Below, in pieces: positions 54,548 to 62,672 of a DNA stretch of 64,000 nucleotides. The first letter of the stretch is position 1, and each line of letters begins with the position of its first letter. The notes beneath the pieces were generated by a model, which worked only from the letters and a program-made list of their open reading frames with translations, was not told where the DNA came from and ran no database searches. A program made the translations under genes and the position numbers. Source of the stretch: Prochlorococcus_E sp000760215 (GTDB lineage Bacteria; Cyanobacteriota; Cyanobacteriia; PCC-6307; Cyanobiaceae); the NCBI RefSeq assembly GCF_047303175.1, contig NZ_CP138945.1. One strand, 5' to 3'.

Positions 54548-55750
54548 TTATCTATGTAGAGCTATAAATCCATCGATTGTATTATGAAGTTTATCAAACA
54601 TCTTATCAGTCATTCCATGGTGAACTGGTAGAAGGACTCCTCTTTGCATAACATTATCTGATTTTTCAAGCCCCATTGCGGTTACTTTCTTGTAGAAACT
54701 TTTACTCATAGGCTGCCTCAATATGTTCCCTGTAAAAACTACTCTGGTTTGAATACCTCTTTCCTCTAAATATATTTGGAATTGTTTTCTTGTGAATGGT
54801 GCTCCTTTATTTATAATAATAGGGTAGGCCAGCCATGCTGTATTTGCTCCTTTTGTTTCTTCTGGATTTGTGAATAAATCAGAATATTGAGAAAAATATT
54901 TAAACTGCTTAATAAAGTTATTTTGTCTTAATTTTATATTCTCTTTGAGTTTATTTAATTGCTTTAATCCAAATGCGGCTCCAAGTTCATTACCCTCAAG
55001 ATTGTAGCCAACTCTTTCGAAGACAAATTTAGCATCATAATCTATTCCATCAAGACAAGTGTTAAAGCGATTTTCTATAGACTCACTATTTTCATCATAT
55101 AATGATGAACTGCGCCCCCATGATCTTAAAAGTTTCGCAGTTTTCATTATCTTTGAATCATTTAAAGTAAGTGCACCACCATTTCCTGCACAATTAATAA
55201 TATGTGAACCATAAAAACTTGTAATTGAAATATCAGTATATACTCCTGTAGATTCGCCATTATTTATAGTTGCACCTAAAGTATCAGCAGAATCTTCTAT
55301 TAATACCAAGCCAAACTTGTCTGCAATTTTACGTATTAAGTCCCATTGGCAAACATTACCTAACAAATTAGGTGCTAATATAGCCACTGTTTTATCATTT
55401 ATAAGATCCTCAATCTGACTAGTATCGATGAGGTATGTATTCTCTTTGATATCAGTAAATACTGGTACAAGATTGTTCTTTACTAAACACCCTACAGTTG
55501 TAGAGAATGTAAGCGCAGGTGTTATAACCTCAGAACCTTCTTTAAATTCACAAGCTTCTATTGCTAAATAAAGTGCTGATGAGCCTGAATTAACATAAAG
55601 CCCATATCTCTTTCTAAATAAATCCGCTATCTTTGATTCGAACTTCCTAGAATATTTGCCCATCTGTGTGGATTCATTTAGACACTTTACAACTGCATCT
55701 ATCTCTTCCTTTCCATATACAGTTTTAGCATAAGAGATTTTCTGATCCAT
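54548..55750 (-). CDS. CDP-4-keto-6-deoxyhexose 3-dehydratase-like PLP enzyme lacking Fe-S cysteines
   Basis: A 400-residue DegT/DnrJ-family PLP protein at the RfbH position of a CDP-3,6-dideoxyhexose set. The catalytic Lys is replaced by His (SFYGSHIINCAGNGGAL), as in 3-dehydratases such as RfbH/E1 and ColD. However, the region aligned with the E1 [2Fe-2S] cysteines reads WGRSSSLYDENSESIENRF and has no Cys there. The enzyme therefore looks like a ColD-type dehydratase that needs no iron-sulfur cluster. No E3 reductase gene occurs in the window, which fits. rfbG lies 142 bp upstream. Confidence 0.8.
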   Translation of the reverse strand: MDQKISYAKTVYGKEEIDAVVKCLNESTQMGKYSRKFESKIADLFRKRYGLYVNSGSSALYLAIEACEFKEGSEVITPALTFSTTVGCLVKNNLVPVFTDIKENTYLIDTSQIEDLINDKTVAILAPNLLGNVCQWDLIRKIADKFGLVLIEDSADTLGATINNGESTGVYTDISITSFYGSHIINCAGNGGALTLNDSKIMKTAKLLRSWGRSSSLYDENSESIENRFNTCLDGIDYDAKFVFERVGYNLEGNELGAAFGLKQLNKLKENIKLRQNNFIKQFKYFSQYSDLFTNPEETKGANTAWLAYPIIINKGAPFTRKQFQIYLEERGIQTRVVFTGNILRQPMSKSFYKKVTAMGLEKSDNVMQRGVLLPVHHGMTDKMFDKLHNTIDGFIALHR

Positions 55751-55892
55751 TAAATAAGTTGATAGTTTATTTTTATTTATTCTATCATGCTAGATAGTAA
55801 TTATTTTTATAAGCTAAATATCAATATTGGCTATAAATATAAAATCCTAGCAAGCATTAAAAAACCATGGTATAAAAAAATCTTTATAGCAG

Positions 55893-56975
55893 TTAATCAC
55901 TCAAATAGTCATTAAGGTCACTAATACATAAGTCTTTTGCTAATAAAGGATTTTCTGAAAAAGATTGGTGCCAATAAATTGTTTTTTTTATTGCTTCTTC
56001 AAATGTCCACTTTGGTTTCCAATTTAGATCCTGAAATGCCTTATCTATTTGCAAATTAAGATTCTTTGCCTCATGTTCTTGATTTATAGTACTTATATCT
56101 TCCCATTGACCTGGCCAATAGGATAAGACACATTCAACTAAATCTTTTACAGAACGGTTTGATTCTTGATTGGGACCAAAGTTATATGCAGAGTTGTATT
56201 TATTGTTTAAGCCTTCCGAAGAAAACAGTTTCTCCGCAAGACTAATATAGCCACTTAATGGTTCTAATACATGTTGCCAAGGCCGTTTTGAAGCAGGGTT
56301 TCTTACTTTTATCACAGCTCCATTTGCAAGAGCTTTAATAGCATCAGGTAATATCCTGTTTTCAGACCAATCTCCACCTCCTATAACATTACCAGCTCTT
56401 GCTGAAGCTATAGCATGATTAAAATTAGGTGAATTTGCTTTAGTGAAAAAACTAGATCTCCAACTTGATATTGCAATTTCTGCTGCTGCTTTGCTTGAAC
56501 TATATGGATCATATCCGCCTAGAGGATCGTTTTCTCTATATCCATACTGCCATTCATTATTTTGATAAACCTTATCTGTAGTTACAATTACTATGGCACA
56601 CTTTCCTTTTATTTTCTTTAATGATTCTAAAATATTAATAGTACCCATTACATTAGTTTTCCATGTATATACTGGCTCAAGATAGCTTTTTTTTACTAAA
56701 GGCTGCGCTGCCAAGTGAAATATTATTTCTGGCTGAAAGCTATTAAATGTATCCTCAACTTTGGAAAGGTTATTAATATCAACTATGCAATGTTTATCTA
56801 AGATTTTATGTAAATTAAGTTTGGTAAATAAATTTGGCTGTGTTAAAGGTTCAAGGCTTAATCCACAAACCTCAGAACCAAATTCTTTTAACCAAAGTGA
56901 AAGCCATGAGCCTTTAAAACCAGTATGACCAGTTATTAATACCCTTTTTTGTTTCCAAAAGTTCTTATTATTCAT
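55893..56975 (-). CDS. rfbG: CDP-glucose 4,6-dehydratase
   Basis: Makes CDP-4-keto-6-deoxyglucose, the second step toward CDP-3,6-dideoxyhexoses. The cofactor motif is VLITGHTGFKGSWLSLWLKE, followed by FHLAAQPLVKKSYLEPVYTW, IVIVTTDKVYQNNEWQYGYR and DPYSSSKAAAEIAISSWR with the catalytic YxxxK. SARAGNVIGGGDWSENRILP is specific to this family. I chose the ATG at 56975, which overlaps the rfbF stop in an ATGA arrangement; in-frame ATGs at 56981 and 56990 are alternatives. Length is about 360 residues. Confidence 0.93.
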   Translation of the reverse strand: MNNKNFWKQKRVLITGHTGFKGSWLSLWLKEFGSEVCGLSLEPLTQPNLFTKLNLHKILDKHCIVDINNLSKVEDTFNSFQPEIIFHLAAQPLVKKSYLEPVYTWKTNVMGTINILESLKKIKGKCAIVIVTTDKVYQNNEWQYGYRENDPLGGYDPYSSSKAAAEIAISSWRSSFFTKANSPNFNHAIASARAGNVIGGGDWSENRILPDAIKALANGAVIKVRNPASKRPWQHVLEPLSGYISLAEKLFSSEGLNNKYNSAYNFGPNQESNRSVKDLVECVLSYWPGQWEDISTINQEHEAKNLNLQIDKAFQDLNWKPKWTFEEAIKKTIYWHQSFSENPLLAKDLCISDLNDYLSD

Positions 56976-57739
56976 TCCCATACTTTCCATGGTGGATTAT
57001 CAGAAGCCCATAAATCTTCTAACTTGTGTTTATCCCTCATTGTATCCATTGGTTGCCAAAAACCATCATGTTTATAAGCTAACAATTCCCCATTTCTAGC
57101 CAAAGTTTTCAAAGGATAGTCCTCCCAAGTACATTTATCACCGCTTATTAATTCAAGTACAGACTTTTGAAGTACAAAATACCCACCATTGATCCAAGAA
57201 CCATCTCCTTTAGGTTTTTCAATGAAATCAGTTACTTTGTTTCTATCCAAGTTAATCAAACCAAATCTTCCTGGTGGTTTAACAGCAGTTAATGTTGCTT
57301 TTTTACCATGCTGATAATGGAAATCAATTAAAGATTTTATGTTTATATCTGCAACTCCATCTCCATATGTAAAACAAAATGTTTCGTCAAGATAATCACT
57401 TACTCTAGCTAATCTTCCCCCAGTCATTGTTTCTATTCCAGTATCCACTAAAGTAATCTTCCAAGGTTCTGTCTTAGTATGATGAATCTCAATATCATTC
57501 TTTTCCATATAAAATGTAACATCACTTGTATACAAAAAATAATTTGCAAAATATTGTTTAATTAAATTACCTTTATAACCACAACATATAATAAAATCAT
57601 TTATTCCATAGGAACTATATGACTTGAGTATATGCCATAAAATTGGTTTTTCTCCAATTTCAACCATTGGTTTTGGTCGAATATTAGTTTCCTCAGAAAG
57701 ACGTGTTCCAAATCCACCTGCTAGTATTACAGCTTTCAT
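56972..57739 (-). CDS. rfbF: Glucose-1-phosphate cytidylyltransferase
   Basis: Activates glucose 1-phosphate as CDP-glucose, the entry step of the 3,6-dideoxyhexose branch. The signature AVILAGGFGTRLSEETNIRP at about 3-22 is followed by KPMVEIGEKPILWHILKSYS, FCFTYGDGVADINI and GRFGLINLDRNKVTDFIEKP. Length 255 residues, as in RfbF. It overlaps rfbG at the 3' end and is divergent from the epimerase gene at 57805 with 65 bp between, so one short region controls the CDP-sugar genes in both directions. Confidence 0.94.
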   Translation of the reverse strand: MKAVILAGGFGTRLSEETNIRPKPMVEIGEKPILWHILKSYSSYGINDFIICCGYKGNLIKQYFANYFLYTSDVTFYMEKNDIEIHHTKTEPWKITLVDTGIETMTGGRLARVSDYLDETFCFTYGDGVADINIKSLIDFHYQHGKKATLTAVKPPGRFGLINLDRNKVTDFIEKPKGDGSWINGGYFVLQKSVLELISGDKCTWEDYPLKTLARNGELLAYKHDGFWQPMDTMRDKHKLEDLWASDNPPWKVWE

Positions 57740-57804
57740 TATCTGCTCATTTACTTAAAATTTTAACCATAGCATAGATTTTCTTCCCATACACTTATTT
57801 ATAA

Positions 57805-58632
57805 ATGAGGGTTTTTTTAACTGGAGGCACTGGTTTTGTTGGCAGCCATTTTTTAAATCATGCTGTTAATTGCGGTCATGATATAACTGCCATTAAAAGG
57901 TATAGTTCTTCTCCAAAAATCAAACTTCTTAAAGAGCCTGTTTGGAAAAGAGGTTCTTTAGACTCTAATTGGAAAAAAGAATTATCGGTCTCTGATGTTC
58001 TTATTCATTTTGCAAGCCATGGTGTTCTTGAAGGTTCAAATGATTGGGTTAACTGCTTTAAGACAAATGTGGAGAAATCCCTAAATCTATGGCTACAAGC
58101 AATTGAAGCTGGCGTAAAAAGACTTATCATCTTGGGTTCTTGTGCTGAATATGGCTTATCAGCCTTAAATTACAAATATATTCCTTCTAATGCTCCATTG
58201 ATTCCTACAACTGCATATGGAGCATCAAAAGCTGCTGCTACAATGGCTGCTATTAGCTTGTGCATTGAACACCCAATAGAAGTAATAATTCTAAGACCTA
58301 ACTATATATACGGTAGAGGCCAATCAGAATTAGGTTTTTGGGGATCGCTATCAAAAGCTGCTTTAAATGATGAAGACTTTAAAATGACAAAAGGCGAGCA
58401 AATTAGAGATTTTCAAAGTGTTCAAGATACAGTTCGAATAATAGAGACTTATGTGTCAAGGGAAATTGAGATGGGGAAGCCATTGATTAATAATATAGGT
58501 AGCGGCTGTGAAAAAACTCTTTTAGAATTTGCAGAAGAACAATGGAAATTTCTAAATGCAAAAGGTAATATTATTCCCGGTGCAATTCCTTATAGGAATA
58601 ACGAGATCATGAGATATGTTCCATTGTTATAA
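57805..58632 (+). CDS. NAD-dependent epimerase/reductase, CDP-abequose/paratose-synthase-like
   Basis: A 275-residue SDR. The cofactor site is VFLTGGTGFVGSHFLNHAV at about 3-21, LGSCAEYG holds the active-site Ser, and the YxxxK is in TTAYGASKAAATMAAI. VIILRPNYIYGRGQSELGFW follows. Its size and place beside rfbFG suggest that it reduces the 4-keto group of a CDP-3,6-dideoxyhexulose, as RfbJ/RfbS-type enzymes do. The stereochemistry of the product cannot be read from the sequence. Confidence 0.78.
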   Translation: MRVFLTGGTGFVGSHFLNHAVNCGHDITAIKRYSSSPKIKLLKEPVWKRGSLDSNWKKELSVSDVLIHFASHGVLEGSNDWVNCFKTNVEKSLNLWLQAIEAGVKRLIILGSCAEYGLSALNYKYIPSNAPLIPTTAYGASKAAATMAAISLCIEHPIEVIILRPNYIYGRGQSELGFWGSLSKAALNDEDFKMTKGEQIRDFQSVQDTVRIIETYVSREIEMGKPLINNIGSGCEKTLLEFAEEQWKFLNAKGNIIPGAIPYRNNEIMRYVPLL

Positions 58633-58687
58633 ATAAAATAATTCTGTTAAGATAGTTTTGATAGATTTTATAGTATATATTGAAACC

Positions 58688-60067
58688 ATGAGCTCAAAAT
58701 TACGGAAAATCAGATCTAAGATCTTTATATCATTTTATGGATTTGTTAGTATTTCTGTATTGTATTTTGCAGCTTTCTTATTTATTGAAAATGGAAAAAG
58801 TCTAGTCCGTATTCAAAACAACTCTTCCAATGAGGCTTTATCTGAGTTTACCACTAGATTTTATAATAGTCTAAAATACTCGGATAATAATAAGGGTTTA
58901 TTTAATTTAAATAAAGAGCATATCTCAAGTGCTTGGCACAATATAGACAAAAGCACTATATCGTTGAAAAATTATCTATATCATTACAGCAAAGATAAGG
59001 ATTATAGTGAGTTACCAGGGGGTTATATCGATATAATAAATGATGAGATTATTATAGGCTCTAATGGGAAAGGAGAAATGTTTTTATTTAATGTAAAGAA
59101 GAAGTCCGCGCATAAATTAAATTCAAATCTAAGTGAAATCTTTGCCAGTCAGAATTATAAGCGTAAAGTAATTAAAAATCTGAGAGGTAGATTTGGAGTT
59201 CGAGATATTTATTTAGATAGGAAGTATGATAGAGTCCTCGCCTCAATGGTTGTAGATGTAAATGGTCAAGGCTGCTATGGAATGGCAATTTATGAGTCTA
59301 AAATTATACTTAACCCAAGCTTTGACAAAAGTAAGCGCCTAAATTTTACAGAGCTTTTCAAAACTAATTCTTGTAATTCTGATTTTGGTGGACATGCATT
59401 GGGTGGCAGAATTAATCGTTTAAATAATAAAATATTATTTACAGTTGGAGATCTTGACCATAATTTAGATGGTGATATAAGGATTGCTCAGTCTAAAAAG
59501 AATGCAATTGGGAAAGTGATATCAATAGACAATGATGGTTCTTTCAAAGTGATATCTATGGGACATCGTAATCAACAAGGTATGGTTATATTTAATGGAA
59601 AAGTTATTATAACAGAGCATGGGCCAAGAGGTGGTGATGAAATTAATTTAATTTCCGATGGCAAGCATTACGGATGGCCTTACTATTCATATGGAATAGG
59701 TTATGACTTTCATGCAAAGCATAGAGTTAAACACACTAATAAATATAAGAAGCCAATATTTTACTTTACACCATCAATTGCTATTAGCGAGATAATACAC
59801 TATAAAGGAAATGAGTTTCCATATTGGAAGGATAAGCTTATAGTTTCTAGCTTAAAAGCAAAATCATTATTTCTATTAGATATTGATCCATTAACTATGA
59901 ATATCTTATCTGTAGAACGTATTTATGTAGGTCATCGCATTAGAGATATAAAAGAGATGCCTTCTGGCTCAATCGTTTTTATTACAGATGATCAAAACAT
60001 AGTATTTTTAAATAAGTCTTTGAAAAGCCTGATTTTAGATGAGTCTAAAATACCATTTATTAAATAA
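58688..60067 (+). CDS. Membrane-anchored PQQ-dependent sugar-dehydrogenase-like propeller
   Basis: A protein of about 459 residues with one N-terminal membrane span (FYGFVSISVLYFAAFLFIE, roughly 17-35 from this ATG) and a large outer domain. The propeller motifs SMGHRNQQGMVIF, ITEHGPRGGDEINLISDGKH and YGWPYYSYG are typical of the glucose/sorbosone dehydrogenase fold that binds PQQ. No PQQ synthesis genes are in the window. An in-frame TTG at 58658 would add ten residues. It lies 55 bp downstream of the epimerase gene and probably belongs to the same plus-strand unit. Its role in the glycan locus is unexplained. Confidence 0.78.
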   Translation: MSSKLRKIRSKIFISFYGFVSISVLYFAAFLFIENGKSLVRIQNNSSNEALSEFTTRFYNSLKYSDNNKGLFNLNKEHISSAWHNIDKSTISLKNYLYHYSKDKDYSELPGGYIDIINDEIIIGSNGKGEMFLFNVKKKSAHKLNSNLSEIFASQNYKRKVIKNLRGRFGVRDIYLDRKYDRVLASMVVDVNGQGCYGMAIYESKIILNPSFDKSKRLNFTELFKTNSCNSDFGGHALGGRINRLNNKILFTVGDLDHNLDGDIRIAQSKKNAIGKVISIDNDGSFKVISMGHRNQQGMVIFNGKVIITEHGPRGGDEINLISDGKHYGWPYYSYGIGYDFHAKHRVKHTNKYKKPIFYFTPSIAISEIIHYKGNEFPYWKDKLIVSSLKAKSLFLLDIDPLTMNILSVERIYVGHRIRDIKEMPSGSIVFITDDQNIVFLNKSLKSLILDESKIPFIK

Positions 60068-60156
60068 CTATTTGTCATATAATTAGATTTATAGCGATTT
60101 GCCTAATATTACTATAATCGCTAAAATCACTATATTAAGGAAAAGTTCAAACTGTA

Positions 60157-61551
60157 ATGAGTATAAAGCCACCAAATTTAATTGTTTACGAATTAAATGA
60201 GGTCCCAAAGAGAGTAATTGATCATTATATTTTGCACCGACCATATAGCAATATTTCTAAACTATATAAAAGAGGTTCATTTATTGAGACTGTTACAAGG
60301 GATTCAGGTGAATTGCATCCTTGGAGTACTTGGCCTTCTGTCCACAGAGGAGTGACGAATGATCTTCATGATATTCGGTTTATTAACCAAGATTTAAGTT
60401 GTGCGAGTAAATATCCACCTATTTGGCAGGTATTAGAGAAATCCGGAATAAGTATTGGAATATTTGGTTCATTACAATCTTATCCTCCTTACAAGGGAGG
60501 CAATGTAAAATTCTATCTTCCGGATACCTTTTCTCCAGAATCCAAGGCTATCCCAAGAGAACTGGAATTGTTCCAAAGGTTTAATCTTCATCTAGCTAAA
60601 AGAAATAAAGCAGTTGCTCAAGGCATTCAAAAAAGAGACATAACTAATCTTAGTAAATTAATCAAAAATAATATTATATCTATTTCCGTTTTATTAAAAA
60701 CATCAATTCACATGTTAAAGGAGATTTATGATAATAGAAATAAAAAAAGAAGGGCTAACATTCAAGCATTGATTTCATTTGATGTATATAAAAAATATTT
60801 AATTGATCTTGAGCCACAATACTCTACTTTTTTCTCTAATCATATAGCATCTACAATGCATAGATATTGGATGCATTCTTTCCCAGAGGATTTTGGAATC
60901 CTAGAAGACGAAAAAATTATAGATAAACAATTCAATTCAAAAAGCTTAATTAAAGCAATGGACTTAGCAGATTTTCAAATAGGAAATCTATTAAAATTGC
61001 AAGAAAATAGAGGTGGAGATTTGTGGATTATTTCAGGTTTTGGTCAAAAGGCAATTCTCAGGAATGATTTACAGGAATATGAACTACTCCTAGAAGAAGA
61101 CAGTAAATTACTTAAGATTCTACAACTAGATTATAAGATGTATGAATTTATTCCAGCCATGTATCCAGATATAAATATTGAGTGTGATTCTGAACATTAT
61201 GTAAATCTACTATTAAAGAATATAAATAGGTTAAAGGATATAAATAATATGCCTATTCTTCAATTACGTTATAAACCTAAGCAAAATACAGTTAATATAA
61301 TTATATCTAATGTTCATGGCCTTAACGAAGCTGCTATTATATATCTAGATAATAAAGAAATAAGGATAGAAGAAGCTGGGTTTAAACTAATAAAAAGGGA
61401 TTCAGGGACAGGCTATCATTCGAAAAATGGTATAATATTATTTAATAGTGATAAAACAGAAGTATTGAAAAAATTTGTTGACAGCAAAACAGGATATTTA
61501 GATATATGTAATATTTTTCAGATGACAAAAGATCATTTCAAGATAGAGTAA
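60157..61551 (+). CDS. Alkaline-phosphatase-superfamily protein (phosphodiesterase-like), degenerate
   Basis: A 464-residue protein with the fold of type I phosphodiesterase/nucleotide pyrophosphatase enzymes. ELHPWSTWPSVHRGVTN near residue 51 gives the possible catalytic Ser/Thr. PPIWQVLEKSGISIGIFGSL follows, and SGTGYHSKNGIILFNSD near the C-terminus resembles the HxxxG metal region. However, the usual SDHG motif is replaced at LWIISGFGQKAIL, so metal binding may be altered. There is no signal peptide. It overlaps the convergent membrane-protein gene by 19 bases. It may modify or transfer a phosphate-linked glycan group; this is inference. Confidence 0.68.
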   Translation: MSIKPPNLIVYELNEVPKRVIDHYILHRPYSNISKLYKRGSFIETVTRDSGELHPWSTWPSVHRGVTNDLHDIRFINQDLSCASKYPPIWQVLEKSGISIGIFGSLQSYPPYKGGNVKFYLPDTFSPESKAIPRELELFQRFNLHLAKRNKAVAQGIQKRDITNLSKLIKNNIISISVLLKTSIHMLKEIYDNRNKKRRANIQALISFDVYKKYLIDLEPQYSTFFSNHIASTMHRYWMHSFPEDFGILEDEKIIDKQFNSKSLIKAMDLADFQIGNLLKLQENRGGDLWIISGFGQKAILRNDLQEYELLLEEDSKLLKILQLDYKMYEFIPAMYPDINIECDSEHYVNLLLKNINRLKDINNMPILQLRYKPKQNTVNIIISNVHGLNEAAIIYLDNKEIRIEEAGFKLIKRDSGTGYHSKNGIILFNSDKTEVLKKFVDSKTGYLDICNIFQMTKDHFKIE

Positions 61552-62672
61552 TTAAACTTTTTATCTTTCTCTAGTTGACTAATAACTGCTAAAGGGAAAA
61601 CTATTCCTGGTGGTATAAAGTTAACTCTATGTCTCTGAGCTGTCCCGACATTAAATGCTCCCGGGACACAAAATAATGTTAAGTAAATGAATGTAATGCC
61701 AAAGAAAATAATATTCAATACTCTCTTTAAATAAGTATTTTCAGAACATTTACGCAAAGCCCTTGTCCAAGTGATATAATATAAAAATAGAAATATAAAA
61801 GAGTCTAATAAAATAAACATTGATTTCATAGGGCTATTTAATACTTCACTTACTGTGGGAAACAAAGCAAGAAAGGGAAGCCTAATAAAATTACTAAACT
61901 GATAAAATCCCCCTAAGTCAACAAGAAAATACCTAGAGAAATTAGCATCTAGTGATAAAAAACTTCCTGTTACAACCATATCAATCCACTCAATGAAAAA
62001 TCTATTAGTGAGATAAACTATAGTTACAATCAAGAATCCTAAAGAAAGGGTTATTATAGGTATTAGACTAAATCCCAATTGCGATGTTCTCAATGGTTTA
62101 TACTTAAGTCTTATCAATGGGAATATAGTTGTAGTTATGCCAATTAAAAACAATGGTGTAACCAAAACCCCTCTTAATATATAAAGTAGTGATAAAAGAC
62201 TAAACCTAAGGATTAAACTCCTTAAGTTATTCCATTTATCTATATCATTTCTTGCTAAATTCGTTCCTTCAATTACTGCATAAAAGATAGCAACAGGCCA
62301 TACAAGAGCTTCTTTGGATGGAATTGCTGTCCAAACGACCATACTTGGCAATGCTAGAACTAGCCACCATAAGTATGTGTATTTATCGTAAATAAACCTT
62401 TTAACTGAACTCCACAGCAATATAGGTCCTACAATTGATAGTAGAAAGCTCGCTATTAATTTATCTTGACCAAAGAGATTTACATAAATCCATAAAGTTA
62501 ATTGAGACCTCCAACTCTCAGGTTCATGATCATCTGCAAGACCCATATAATAGGTTGCATCTCCTAAACTATCAGTAAGCTCATTTAGCAGTCCATACAT
62601 TACACAAACTATTATAAGTCTATAAAGTACATAAAATAAAAATTGCTTTTTAAAAGTAAAACTGTTTTTCAT
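61533..62672 (-). CDS. Polytopic membrane protein, candidate polysaccharide polymerase (Wzy-like)
   Basis: A 379-residue protein with about nine to ten hydrophobic spans and short loops, no soluble domain. The periplasmic segments include GDATYYMGLADDHEPESWRS, and near the end GAFNVGTAQRHRVNFIPPG has conserved-looking Arg residues. Such a profile suits Wzy, EpsG-like or O-antigen ligase proteins, which share little sequence. It begins immediately after the ABC transporter stop and is therefore likely co-translated with it. The name is a guess from topology and context. Confidence 0.5.
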   Translation of the reverse strand: MKNSFTFKKQFLFYVLYRLIIVCVMYGLLNELTDSLGDATYYMGLADDHEPESWRSQLTLWIYVNLFGQDKLIASFLLSIVGPILLWSSVKRFIYDKYTYLWWLVLALPSMVVWTAIPSKEALVWPVAIFYAVIEGTNLARNDIDKWNNLRSLILRFSLLSLLYILRGVLVTPLFLIGITTTIFPLIRLKYKPLRTSQLGFSLIPIITLSLGFLIVTIVYLTNRFFIEWIDMVVTGSFLSLDANFSRYFLVDLGGFYQFSNFIRLPFLALFPTVSEVLNSPMKSMFILLDSFIFLFLYYITWTRALRKCSENTYLKRVLNIIFFGITFIYLTLFCVPGAFNVGTAQRHRVNFIPPGIVFPLAVISQLEKDKKFNYSILK

